Of a stretch of 64,000 nt of DNA, positions 43,192 through 50,738 are shown piece after piece. The notes beneath the pieces are model-generated. The model ran no database searches. It saw nothing but the letters and a program-made list of their open reading frames with translations, and was not told the origin of the DNA. A program made the position numbers and the translations under genes. This DNA is from an uncultured Prevotellaceae bacterium. Its GTDB lineage: Bacteria; Bacteroidota; Bacteroidia; Bacteroidales; Bacteroidaceae. The stretch spans positions 62,001-126,000 of the forward strand of contig OMZE01000003.1 in assembly GCA_900315455.1 (NCBI GenBank), written 5' to 3'. Position 1 is the first letter of the stretch. Every line of letters starts with the position of its first letter.

Positions 43192-44020
43192 TGTTTAGGA
43201 AACTACCCACAGAAAGCACATTGTAGTGTGCCTGACAGGCACCATAGAGGTTTTGCAGCCATTCCACCCTGTCGGGGCGGTGCTTCTGGTAATAGGGCAG
43301 CATGTCGATATAGATGGCCGAGTAATTGAGGGCGAGCATCCCGGGGGTGAACCGCCGATAGAGTCGGCAGTCTCTCTTCTCGTTATAGGGTTGGAGCGAT
43401 AACTTCAGGTAGTCGGTCAGGTAGCGCTCCTCCAGATTGCGTATCTTGACGGCGATGTTGTCGTAGGGCGTCGTAGAGTAGCGCATGGTCAGGCCTTCGT
43501 TGTAGATGCAGGCCTTCATCGCATCGGGAAACTGTTTGAAGAGCGGCGAGTCGGTGAAGGGGAAATACACCTTGCGGTCGCTGTGTTCGGCCACCCACTT
43601 GATGGTCTTTTCGAAAACCTCCTCGGGACGTCCCGACGTTAGTGGCTCGGCAATACCAAGTTTGCCGCAGATGGTGGCATCGAGGCCTCCCGTCTCGATG
43701 CATACGAGCACCTTGTCGCGATGCTCGTTGAGCACTCGCTGGAGGATGAGTTTCCCGATGAGGCTTTCGGCCGACGACATGACAATCACGCTCCAGTCTT
43801 CCATGCCCTGCAGTTCGTTGTAGTTGTACATCAGCACGTCTATGGGATAGAGGCCGGTGTTGTAGTAACTCTTCAGCAGACTGTCCAGCACCGGCATGTT
43901 CTTGTTGGTGTATGAGGCTACAATCTGTCGTTCGTAGTCGGCAGCGGTAGTCTGGTCTTGTGCGCTCGTGTTGATGAGTGCCGTTGCCAGGAGTATGAAT
44001 GTAATGAATGTTGTTCTCAT
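43181..44020 (-). CDS. Secreted hypothetical protein (279 aa)
   Basis: A 279-residue protein with a signal peptide (MRTTFITFILLATALINTSAQ). The mature part is mostly helical with aromatic residues (YERQIVASYTNKNMPVLDSLL, SLQPYNEKRDCRLYRRFTPG). No known family. It overlaps the sigma gene start by 11 bases, so it belongs to the same operon and is the first gene on the minus strand. It may be a periplasmic component of the signal sensed through the sigma system; this is inference only. Confidence 0.75.
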   Translation of the reverse strand: MRTTFITFILLATALINTSAQDQTTAADYERQIVASYTNKNMPVLDSLLKSYYNTGLYPIDVLMYNYNELQGMEDWSVIVMSSAESLIGKLILQRVLNEHRDKVLVCIETGGLDATICGKLGIAEPLTSGRPEEVFEKTIKWVAEHSDRKVYFPFTDSPLFKQFPDAMKACIYNEGLTMRYSTTPYDNIAVKIRNLEERYLTDYLKLSLQPYNEKRDCRLYRRFTPGMLALNYSAIYIDMLPYYQKHRPDRVEWLQNLYGACQAHYNVLSVGSFLNNEP

Positions 44021-44280
44021 TCTGCTTCGTTGTTAATGGGTTTACGTTATGGTATACACCCGAAACTGGATTTCGTTCACGGAAAAGGCAAGTTTTTTGC
44101 ATTTCGGTCCAAAAATAAGGCTTAATCCATGCGAAGATAAAACATTTCTCGCCATTTTGTGGCTTTCTCAGCAACTTTTATCGTTTCTCTTGGTTTCGGT
44201 CACGACTCTGCACCGACAAAAACCGCATTTCGTGCGGAATTTCAACATAGGATTAATCGGGAGTTGTCTCCATCCACTTC

Positions 44281-44629
44281 CATATAACAAAGTTAGAGCA
44301 AACGCGGGCGTAGCCCGCACAAACAATCGCGACAAGAACCAAAACTGGATGGTTTTTCGCATTTAGGTGAGCGGAGCGAACACCAACAATCGCAACTCTG
44401 TTGCGTAAGGAATCTCCCCGCGATTCTTTGATGGGTCGCGGATACCTTAGTGACCGAGCGAGCGGATGCGAGCGGTTGCATCCCTTCCCCTGGAGAGGGG
44501 AAGGGCCTTGGGATGGGGTAGAAGCCCCTTCTTAGGGCATTGCTCTCCCCCGACAAACGGGGGAGTCGGAGGGGGTAGGGGTTGGGGTTGTTGTGACCCC
44601 CAAGCCGAAGGCTTGGCAAAATTGTTATT
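44281..44629 (+). repeat. Mosaic intergenic repeat, copy 2
   Basis: Same start (CATATAACAAAGTT), 94-base core (44385-44478) and end (CCCCAAGCCGAAGGCTTGG then ATTGTTATT) as copy 1, but with an extra 65-base insert before the core (44325-44384) that carries a GAGCGGAGCGAAC word and a different set of GC palindromes after the core. Direct orientation relative to copy 1; the two flank the 2.8-kb sigma cassette. Confidence 0.9.
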
Positions 44630-44905
44630 CGGGGCTTCATTTTGTATGTTGCCCAATTCGTTACTTGGGCGTACAAACAAAAACTCGAAAAAAGCAAATC
44701 TTCAACCTTAAATAAAAAGGCTTTAAATAAAAAAGGCTTTGTTTATTTGTATGGCTCACTTTTATGTGCTATATTTGCAAGTGTCATTATCCTGTGGATT
44801 TCAATCGGGCATACCCGGAATGCTTTCCGGGGTATATCTCATCTTAAGCCCCCTGACTCTCCTTTGACTCACATATGCTGAGCGAATGCGAAACTTTAGT
44901 AATAA
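44630..44905 (+). other. Leader region of the dockerin gene
   Basis: Holds the promoter below, a short hairpin CCCGGAA/TTCCGGG (44814-44831), a pyrimidine-rich tract and the dispersed motif GCTGAGCGAATGCGAAAC (44877-44894). Nothing else was recognised. The stretch 44021-44280 upstream of the repeat shows no feature. Confidence 0.5.
44746..44777 (+). promoter_or_regulatory. Promoter of the dockerin gene
   Basis: TTTG at 44746-44749, 20 nt, TATATTTG at 44770-44777; the ATG is 128 bases downstream, so the leader is long and contains a hairpin. Confidence 0.75.
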
Positions 44906-45295
44906 ATGAAGCCTAATTTGCTGTCGTTTTTGTTTGTATTGTTTTTCTGCCATCCTTTGATGGCAGGCGCAACGGCAGTCCCTCTTCACTCCACTGAAGA
45001 AGCACAAATCAAAGGAGATGCCAACGGCGACGGCTTGGTCAACATCAGCGATGTCTCCTTCGTCATCAACATTATCCTGGGAAAAGCCGACTCGGAGTAT
45101 ACGCTCGAGGCAGTCGATGTCAATAGCGACGGATTTGTCAACATCTCCGATGTCGCGGCTATCATCCACATCCTCTTGGGTTATGATGACACCCCCAACG
45201 ATGACGACCCACCAGTTGACGACTATGATGCCAACCCCAATCTCCCAGTCCTGATACCCTTCTCTTCTCAAAGTCCCCCACCAGAAGCCGACTGA
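44906..45295 (+). CDS. Small secreted stand-alone dockerin-like protein
   Basis: A 129-residue protein: signal peptide (MKPNLLSFLFVLFFCHPLMA), then two type I dockerin repeats at about 39-60 (DANGDGLVNISDVSFVINII) and 70-91 (DVNSDGFVNISDVAAIIHIL), each with an EF-hand-like calcium loop, and an acidic, Pro-rich tail (NDDDPPVDDYDANPN). Dockerins normally hang on enzymes; here there is no catalytic domain. The tail may be all there is, or the gene may have lost a downstream domain. Outside cellulosome makers, such repeats in Bacteroidetes are common C-terminal tags of unclear partner. Confidence 0.8.
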   Translation: MKPNLLSFLFVLFFCHPLMAGATAVPLHSTEEAQIKGDANGDGLVNISDVSFVINIILGKADSEYTLEAVDVNSDGFVNISDVAAIIHILLGYDDTPNDDDPPVDDYDANPNLPVLIPFSSQSPPPEAD

Positions 45296-45411
45296 CAGCA
45301 TAGCCTTGCCCTCTCACCCTAAGGGATACACCGCAGATGCTCCGTTTAGTATGTTGCGATGTCATCGCAACCTTTCTACTTCTTTCCCTTCATTTAGAAA
45401 TCATTCAAAAC

Positions 45412-45455
45412 AAAAAATCCTCTCTGCCAGAAAAGGTTTTCCTTCTGCAGAGAGG
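45412..45455 (-). terminator. Terminator of the second sigma cassette
   Basis: CCTCTCTGC (45419-45427) pairs with GCAGAGAGG (45447-45455); on the minus strand it is followed by ATTTTTTG. Confidence 0.7.
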
Positions 45456-45482
45456 AGTGAGAGAGTGTATATGTTTTTGAAA

Positions 45483-45878
45483 TTATGGCTCTTGTGATTC
45501 TTGGGGCTCTTGTTTCTGCAATTTCAACTCCACAATAAACGAGGCAAGCAGACCCAGACCCACTCCGAAGGCGATGACGAGCCAGAAATAGATACCCTCG
45601 ATATGGAGCAGATAGTCGGCAAGGGCACCAATACCCACTCCGATGAGCACACACGCAAAGCGCAGCGAGGTGTATTTGTCTGATTTAGGCTCCTGCTTCT
45701 CGATGAGTGCCTTGGCGGTTTCGAGGTCGGTGTGGTTTTCGATGATGAGGCGTCGCAGTTCTGTCTCGTATTGCTTTTTGCGTATGGAAGCCTTGATGCC
45801 ATAGACAATGGCAATGATAGGAAAGAGCAATGATAAGACTACTGCTGTTAATGGTATAAATCCTTCAATTATTGACAT
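45483..45878 (-). CDS. DUF6249-like membrane protein
   Basis: A 131-residue protein with an N-terminal membrane helix (about 8-28, PLTAVVLSLLFPIIAIVYGIK), a charged helical segment of about 45 residues (RKKQYETELRRLIIENHTDLE) and a pair of membrane helices near the C-terminus (FACVLIGVGIGALADYLL, FWLVIAFGVGLGLLASFIV). The first helix-plus-charged-segment layout is that of DUF6249 proteins, which in Bacteroidetes often sit next to ECF sigma genes. Last gene of the 46925-45483 cassette. Function unknown. Confidence 0.75.
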   Translation of the reverse strand: MSIIEGFIPLTAVVLSLLFPIIAIVYGIKASIRKKQYETELRRLIIENHTDLETAKALIEKQEPKSDKYTSLRFACVLIGVGIGALADYLLHIEGIYFWLVIAFGVGLGLLASFIVELKLQKQEPQESQEP

Positions 45879-45976
45879 GATTGCTTTTTTTATTTGTTAA
45901 TGAATATATTGTGATGAACACTCTTGAACCGGTTCATTGGTTTGTTCACTAATAAGACCGTCGTGGCAGGGATTTA

Positions 45977-46339
45977 TTACACTTCTTCTGGCGAAAAATT
46001 CCTGATGGCACGCCAGGTGGCATAGAGCATCGCGGCAACGGGGAGTAGCAGACAGGCATATACCGGCACCTGACTATTGAGAATAGTGAGATATGCGGTG
46101 TGCTCCTGACAGACGGTAGACCATAGCAACCATCCAAACAAAAGGAGCAGAAGGGGAAGACCGAAAGCAAAGGCTACAATGCGACCCCAATGCTGCATCC
46201 GTCTACGACGTGCACTGTGCTGCAGTTGCCGTGTCACGCTGACATTGATATCGTCGATGATTTGCTGGCGCTGAAACGACTCTCGGATGAGTTCGTCGAA
46301 CTGCTCGTCGGTAAAATGATGGTTGTTATCTTGTTCCAT
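45977..46339 (-). CDS. Membrane protein, likely anti-sigma partner
   Basis: A 120-residue protein: a polar N-terminus (DEQFDELIRESFQRQQIIDDINV) of about 48 residues facing the cytosol and two membrane helices at about 52-73 and 84-105. It lies 28 bases after the sigma gene on the same strand, so it fits an anti-sigma factor or regulator by position, though no anti-sigma motif is seen. Confidence 0.7.
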   Translation of the reverse strand: MEQDNNHHFTDEQFDELIRESFQRQQIIDDINVSVTRQLQHSARRRRMQHWGRIVAFAFGLPLLLLLFGWLLWSTVCQEHTAYLTILNSQVPVYACLLLPVAAMLYATWRAIRNFSPEEV

Positions 46340-46367
46340 ATTTCTTAAGGTGTTTTGGTGGGGTGAA

Positions 46368-46925
46368 TTATAGTTCGCTTTCCGAAGACATCATTCGGCG
46401 CAACTTGTCGCGGATGCGGTGAAGACGAACAAGGACATTCGACTGCGAGAGTCCGGTCTGGCGGGCTATCTCTTCTGTCTTCACTTGCTGGTAGTAATGC
46501 AGACGGATAATCTGACGCTCCTGTTCGGGAAGGGTGGAGATGGCGCGTTCCATACGTTGCAGACAGACCTCATGCTCTTCGTCGTAATCGTTGACAAGGG
46601 TTGAGGATGAGAGGGCATTTCCGGGGGTGTCGGAAGTGGAGTGGGGGAAGTTCTGCCGTGCCCTGCGCTCACGTTCCAGTTCGTTGAGTGCTGTGTGTAT
46701 GGCAATGGTGGTGAGCCACGGACCAAGTGAGTCGTTGCGCCAGTAGGCCAGACGCTCGTAGGCACGGATGAAGGTCTGTTGTGTCACCTCCTTGGCGAGT
46801 TCCTCGCGCCGCACCACGGACAACGTCTTCGAGAAGACGATGCCCGAATAACGCCTCACTATCTCGGCGAAACAGCGTTGGTCGTTGTCGTGTAATACCT
46901 TGTTGGCAAGTTCCCTGTCAGTCAT
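46368..46925 (-). CDS. ECF RNA polymerase sigma factor
   Basis: A 185-residue sigma-70 family protein. Region 2 (about 5-75): DRELANKVLHDNDQRCFAEIVRRY, KEVTQQTFIRAYERLAYWR. Region 4 (about 125-178): MERAISTLPEQERQIIRLHYY, TEEIARQTGLSQSNVLVRLHR with the helix-turn-helix. It differs in sequence from the 42604-43191 sigma factor, so the two cassettes are not recent duplicates. Heads the three-gene cassette with a membrane regulator and a DUF6249-like protein. Confidence 0.92.
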   Translation of the reverse strand: MTDRELANKVLHDNDQRCFAEIVRRYSGIVFSKTLSVVRREELAKEVTQQTFIRAYERLAYWRNDSLGPWLTTIAIHTALNELERERRARQNFPHSTSDTPGNALSSSTLVNDYDEEHEVCLQRMERAISTLPEQERQIIRLHYYQQVKTEEIARQTGLSQSNVLVRLHRIRDKLRRMMSSESEL

Positions 46926-47014
46926 ATCTGCTTATATGACCCTTTTAGACCGAAATTATTACATGAAATAGGAGTTTTTTTTACCTTTCACTCCAATAAC
47001 CAAAAAAAAAGTTG

Positions 47015-47049
47015 TATCTTCGTGGCGTGTAACCTACTACACTGTAGTA
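47015..47049 (+). promoter_or_regulatory. -7 box and symmetric operator upstream of coaW
   Basis: TATCTTCG at 47015-47022 resembles a -7 box; a perfect palindrome TACTACA-C-TGTAGTA (47035-47049) lies at about the expected transcript start. The TACA/TGTA halves resemble MecI/BlaI-type operators. A 36-base ORF coding MKKVLFNYLFN (47064-47099) sits between it and coaW. Confidence 0.45.
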
Positions 47050-47112
47050 AACAAAAAAGAGACATGAAGAAGGTTCTCTTTAACTACCTTTTTAACTAAA
47101 ATCTTCATTTAA

Positions 47113-47940
47113 ATGAGTATCGTAATTGGCATCGACGTGGGCATCAGCACCACAAAAATCGTAGGAATCGACGAGATGAAAGTAGTGTCGCCCATGCGCA
47201 TCACCGCAGCCGACCCCGTGACTTCGCTCTATGGGGCCTTTGGGAAATACTTGTATGAAAACCATATCGACCTGACCGACGTCGAACATGTGGTGCTCAC
47301 AGGCGTGGGCAGCGCATACATCGAGAAACCGGTCTACGGACTGCCCACCAGCAGGGCGGATGAGTTCGTGGCCGACGGACTTGGCGCACGCTTCGAATCA
47401 AAACTCGACCATATCATCGTGGTAAGCATGGGAACGGGAACATCGCTCGTGCTCTGCAACGGCAATGACATCCACCATATCGGTGGTATCAGCATCGGAG
47501 GGGGAACACTGCAGGGCCTCTCACGCATCATGCTGCAAACCTCCGACATCCGACAGGTGTCGGAACTGGCAAAGCATGGCGACATCTCGCACGTAAGCCT
47601 CATGATTGGCGACATCAGCGCACACCCGCTGCCGGGACTGCCGATGAACGTCACCGCATCGCTCTTCGCCAACGCACAGACTGACGCGTCGAAAGAGGAC
47701 ATCGCCGTGGGACTCATTCATACCGTGCTGCAGTCGGTGGGTAGCGCGGCAGTGCTCTCAGCGCTCAACACCGACATCAAGAACTTCGTGCTCATCGGCA
47801 ACCTCTCGCTCCTGCCACAGTGCAAAGACGTGTTCCCTATGATGGAACAACTCTACAACGTGCGTTTCCATATCCCGAAATACTCGGAGTTCTGCACCGC
47901 TATAGGCGCAGCCCTCGACTATATCTATAAAAAGGGATAG
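47113..47940 (+). CDS. coaW: Type II pantothenate kinase
   Basis: A 275-residue ASKHA-fold kinase: phosphate 1 GIDVGISTTKIVGI (6-19), catalytic region VLTGVGSAYI, phosphate 2 VVSMGTGTSLVLC, GGISIGGGTLQGL and adenosine motif NFVLIGNLSLLP. This is the type II (fumble/CoaW) pattern, distinct from type I P-loop and type III CoaX. It phosphorylates pantothenate in CoA synthesis in the cytosol. Length fits. It has a candidate operator upstream (47035-47049). It is followed after about 150 bases by an unusual repeat protein. Confidence 0.9.
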   Translation: MSIVIGIDVGISTTKIVGIDEMKVVSPMRITAADPVTSLYGAFGKYLYENHIDLTDVEHVVLTGVGSAYIEKPVYGLPTSRADEFVADGLGARFESKLDHIIVVSMGTGTSLVLCNGNDIHHIGGISIGGGTLQGLSRIMLQTSDIRQVSELAKHGDISHVSLMIGDISAHPLPGLPMNVTASLFANAQTDASKEDIAVGLIHTVLQSVGSAAVLSALNTDIKNFVLIGNLSLLPQCKDVFPMMEQLYNVRFHIPKYSEFCTAIGAALDYIYKKG

Positions 47941-48088
47941 TAGAGATATGGGTGGAATAAATCTCAAACATCGTGCAAGCCGAGTGCAATGAAGTTTACT
48001 TCAATTGCCGAGGCGCCGCCGATGTTCATCATGCAAAGCATGATAAATCTCAAACCTCAAATCTCAAACCTCAAAACTATATTTATCT

Positions 48089-48634
48089 ATGGGAAATTTT
48101 TTAGAAGAAATCATTAAAGGAGGACTGGGCAACGTACTCGGCTCAGTGCTCGGAGGAGGCGGCTCGTCGGGTAGCAGCGGAGGCGGCCTCGGCATCGAGG
48201 ATATCATCAACTCGATGAGAGAAAAAATGGGCGGCTCGGCTCAGGGCGGCTCAAATGAAGACGTCGTCGAAGACCTGCAGAAGAAAATGGGCGGCCGACA
48301 GTCCTCCTCTTCTTCAAGCAGCACTACGCGCACTTCTTCGGGTGGAATAAGTGATATCGCAAAAGACATCCGGAAGAAAATGGGAATGGACACCACTACC
48401 GTGCACAGGAATCCTTCGGGAAGTGCCAGCGATGTGGCCAAAGAGGTGAAACGGAAGGCGGGAATCCCCGTCGACGATGAGCAGACAACGGCAAGCAAGA
48501 AGGCTGCTAAGAAAAAGAAAGACGAAGAGACGGGTGGAATGTTCGGAAAGATGGGCATCGACCTGGGTAATCTGGGCGGCTTGGCCGAGAGTGTGTTGAA
48601 AACTATAGGACTGGCAGGTAAATCCGTGAAGTGA
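48089..48634 (+). CDS. Repeat protein with four short helical units
   Basis: A 181-residue protein with no signal peptide. Four similar 12-residue units occur at 38-49 (DIINSMREKMGG), 58-69 (DVVEDLQKKMGG), 89-100 (DIAKDIRKKMGM) and 115-126 (DVAKEVKRKAGI), joined by Gly/Ser-rich linkers (GGGSSGSSGGG, SSSSSSSTT) and framed by amphipathic helices at the N-terminus (GNFLEEIIKGGLGNVLGSVL) and C-terminus (MGIDLGNLGGLAESVLKTIG). No known family. The units could bind a membrane surface or a partner. The last base of its stop is the first base of the TerB-like start. Confidence 0.72.
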   Translation: MGNFLEEIIKGGLGNVLGSVLGGGGSSGSSGGGLGIEDIINSMREKMGGSAQGGSNEDVVEDLQKKMGGRQSSSSSSSTTRTSSGGISDIAKDIRKKMGMDTTTVHRNPSGSASDVAKEVKRKAGIPVDDEQTTASKKAAKKKKDEETGGMFGKMGIDLGNLGGLAESVLKTIGLAGKSVK

Positions 48635-49002
48635 TGGAAAAGATTATCGATACCATAAAACTGATGGCGAAGGCAGGACTTTTCTTCGCCAACTGCGACG
48701 GTAATTTCGCCGAACGTGAGCGCGACTTCCTCGAGAGTTTCGTGGGAAATATCGAAGAGGTAGGCGATATCAGCGATGAACTGAAAGCAGAGGTGAAAGA
48801 CACTCTCAACCATACCTACAACCTCGACGATATCGTGAAAGAGACGCTGCAACTGGTGGAGGGATTCAACGATGATGAGCGAAAGGCCATCCTCGTCACC
48901 ACAAGCCTGTTCATACACAAGGTCATCATCGCCGACCAAAAGTCGGATTCGAAGGAAATGGAACTCTTCGAACAATGGCAGAAGGCCGTAGGCCTGGCTT
49001 GA
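48634..49002 (+). CDS. TerB-like protein
   Basis: A 122-residue all-helical protein with the TerB-fold signature ANCDGNFAERERDFLESFVG (about 20-39), typical of TerB/DjlA-N-type domains, which have conserved acidic metal-binding positions. I start at the ATG at 48634, which overlaps the upstream stop by one base (TGATG); a GTG one codon earlier is possible. TerB domains recur in tellurite-resistance and stress systems, but this isolated form is not evidence for tellurite resistance. It is coupled to the four-repeat protein. Confidence 0.8.
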   Translation: MEKIIDTIKLMAKAGLFFANCDGNFAERERDFLESFVGNIEEVGDISDELKAEVKDTLNHTYNLDDIVKETLQLVEGFNDDERKAILVTTSLFIHKVIIADQKSDSKEMELFEQWQKAVGLA

Positions 49003-49233
49003 TCTTCAATTATTTAAAGATTATTCTTCGCTTATACCATGGCCCTTCAGGCACTCTCCGCCCTTTTAGGTGAGGGGTGCCCGAAGGGCAGGGTGGGGCA
49101 CCCATCTTCCATCTTCTACTCCCCATATCTTCCTTCCTTCTCCCCTTGTTCATCAGGTGAACCCCGATGAAACTTTAGGGATTCTCCCTTTGCACCTTAG
49201 GCGAAAACCCTTGCAAAGGTGGATTCTCCATAT
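49003..49233. other. Intergenic stretch with GC hairpin
   Basis: Contains an imperfect GC-rich palindrome (GGGGTGCCC and GGGCACCC, about 49075-49111), similar in style to the mosaic repeats, and a pyrimidine-rich tract. No gene is seen. Confidence 0.5.
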
Positions 49234-49241
49234 TACTTTTG
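49211..49241 (+). promoter_or_regulatory. Promoter of the 49284 gene
   Basis: TTG at 49211-49213, 20 nt, TACTTTTG at 49234-49241, 43 bases before the ATG. Confidence 0.6.
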
Positions 49242-49283
49242 CAGCAGAAACATGACAATGTATCACTTAAAAATGCAAGAGTT

Positions 49284-49925
49284 ATGAAAAAGATAATGAC
49301 CATGGCAATGATGATGACGATAGCCATCTCCGCCACAGCAATGACGTATAATCAGGCACGCAACGAAGCACTGTTCCTCTCCGACAAAATGGCCTATGAA
49401 CTCGGGCTCACTAAAAGTCAGTATGAGGCAGTGTATGAAATCAACCTCGACTACCTGATGTCTGTCAACCGTCAGGCCAGCCTCTTCGGCAAGTACTGGA
49501 CTCGTCGCAACAACGACATGCAATATGTGCTCTCGGCATACCAGTACCGGCTCTTTACAAACACCGAATACTTCTACCGTCCGATGAAATGGCAGAACAA
49601 TACCTTCACCATGACCGTATATTCTCGCTATTCCAATAGGAGCAAGATGTATCGCGGACAACCTACGGCCTATTCTTCCTATAGGGGTGGCAATAACAGG
49701 GGCAGCGCATCCTATTACAAAAACAGGGGCGTACAGAAACCCAGTTCACACGCTTCGGGAAGCAAGTCAGGCTCTGCCTCTCACAGCCAGAGTGGCTCCA
49801 CCACCTCTTTCGACCACAACATCAAGCCTCCACACAATACGGGGACCACAGGCAGTGGCAACAAAGGCAGGTCGGGCAACGGCAACTCAGGCAATAGCAA
49901 CCGCCCGCAACGGGTGTTCAGATAA
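49284..49925 (+). CDS. Secreted protein with Ser/Gly-rich tail
   Basis: A 213-residue protein. A signal peptide (MKKIMTMAMMMTIAISATA) precedes a conserved-looking N-terminal domain of about 100 residues (MTYNQARNEALFLSDKMAYELGLTKSQYEAVYEINLDYL), and a long Gly/Ser/Asn/Arg-rich low-complexity tail (about 130-213). The N-terminal part, with its ARNEA..LSDKMAYEL helix, is a pattern seen in several Bacteroidetes secreted proteins of unknown function. Start at 49284 exposes the signal peptide. It is monocistronic with a terminator. Confidence 0.78.
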   Translation: MKKIMTMAMMMTIAISATAMTYNQARNEALFLSDKMAYELGLTKSQYEAVYEINLDYLMSVNRQASLFGKYWTRRNNDMQYVLSAYQYRLFTNTEYFYRPMKWQNNTFTMTVYSRYSNRSKMYRGQPTAYSSYRGGNNRGSASYYKNRGVQKPSSHASGSKSGSASHSQSGSTTSFDHNIKPPHNTGTTGSGNKGRSGNGNSGNSNRPQRVFR

Positions 49926-49946
49926 TGTCTAACTCTTTTAAATGAA

Positions 49947-49973
49947 AAGACGGCGCGTACTCCGCGCCGTCTT
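49947..49973. terminator. Terminator after the 49284 gene
   Basis: AAGACGGCGCG (49947-49957) pairs with CGCGCCGTCTT (49963-49973) around a five-base loop. Confidence 0.75.
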
Positions 49974-50073
49974 CGTTGTTATGGTATAAAGGGAAATCCA
50001 ATTTGAAAAATACCGAATCTAATCTTCTACTAATTTCTCCCAGCCGTCATGCTGTTCTCCACGACAGAATGCT

Positions 50074-50679
50074 TCATACAGTGTGAGAATCGGCTTCTTC
50101 CTGATTCCGGAAGCGGATGGTCTGCTTCTCGTAGTCCATCTCCTCGATGATGGCGATGGACTCCAGATGGTAGCCTTCCTCACGCAGCAGCCGGCCGCCT
50201 TTCTGCTGGCCTTTCTCCACGGCAATGCCGATGCCTGCCACCTTGCCCCCGGCCTGATGCACCAGGTCGATGAGCGCATGCACGGCCTGACCGTCGGCCA
50301 GGAAGTCATCCACTATCAACACACAGTCTGTGGGGTGCAGATATGGTTTCGACACAAATACCTTGTTCATCTGCTTATGGGTGAATGAGAAGGCCTGCGA
50401 CACGTATTTGTTGTCTGTGCTGTTGGCGGTCTCGCTCTTCTTGGCAAACACCACGGGCACATCATACAGGTTGCCCAGCATCGTCGCAATGGCGATGCCA
50501 CTGGCCTCGATGGTCAGGATTTTGTTCACCTCTATACCTTCAAAACGCCGTTTCAGTTCTATGGCAATCTGGCGTATGATGCCGATGTCTATCTGATGAT
50601 TCAGGAAATTGTCGATTTTCAGTATGTCACCAGGTTTGATAATGGCATCGCTTAGGATTTTTTCTTCAAGGAAGTTCAT
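50074..50679 (-). CDS. xpt: Xanthine phosphoribosyltransferase
   Basis: A 201-residue type I phosphoribosyltransferase. The PRPP-binding signature VLIVDDFLADGQA (about 126-138) and the N-terminal MNFLEEKILSDAIIKPGDILKIDNFLNHQID identify the Xpt family. It salvages xanthine to XMP in the cytosol. No purine riboswitch is seen upstream: only 59 bases separate it from the GH27 gene and they hold no xpt-type aptamer. It may be read through from the GH27 gene, as no terminator lies between. Confidence 0.93.
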   Translation of the reverse strand: MNFLEEKILSDAIIKPGDILKIDNFLNHQIDIGIIRQIAIELKRRFEGIEVNKILTIEASGIAIATMLGNLYDVPVVFAKKSETANSTDNKYVSQAFSFTHKQMNKVFVSKPYLHPTDCVLIVDDFLADGQAVHALIDLVHQAGGKVAGIGIAVEKGQQKGGRLLREEGYHLESIAIIEEMDYEKQTIRFRNQEEADSHTV

Positions 50680-50738
50680 TGTCTGTTTTTATGGTTGGTT
50701 TTCTTGCATATCGTTATTATTCACCAAGGACAGTTGCA

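Noticed and set aside
47113-47940. BadF/BcrA-type ATPase or N-acetylglucosamine kinase
   Set aside because: The glycine loops and length fit the type II pantothenate kinase pattern better; still based on motifs only.
48634-49002. Tellurite-resistance operon
   Set aside because: Only a TerB-like domain is present; no TerC, TerD or other Ter gene is nearby.
50680-50738. Purine riboswitch upstream of xpt
   Set aside because: The gap is too short and no conserved aptamer bases are seen.
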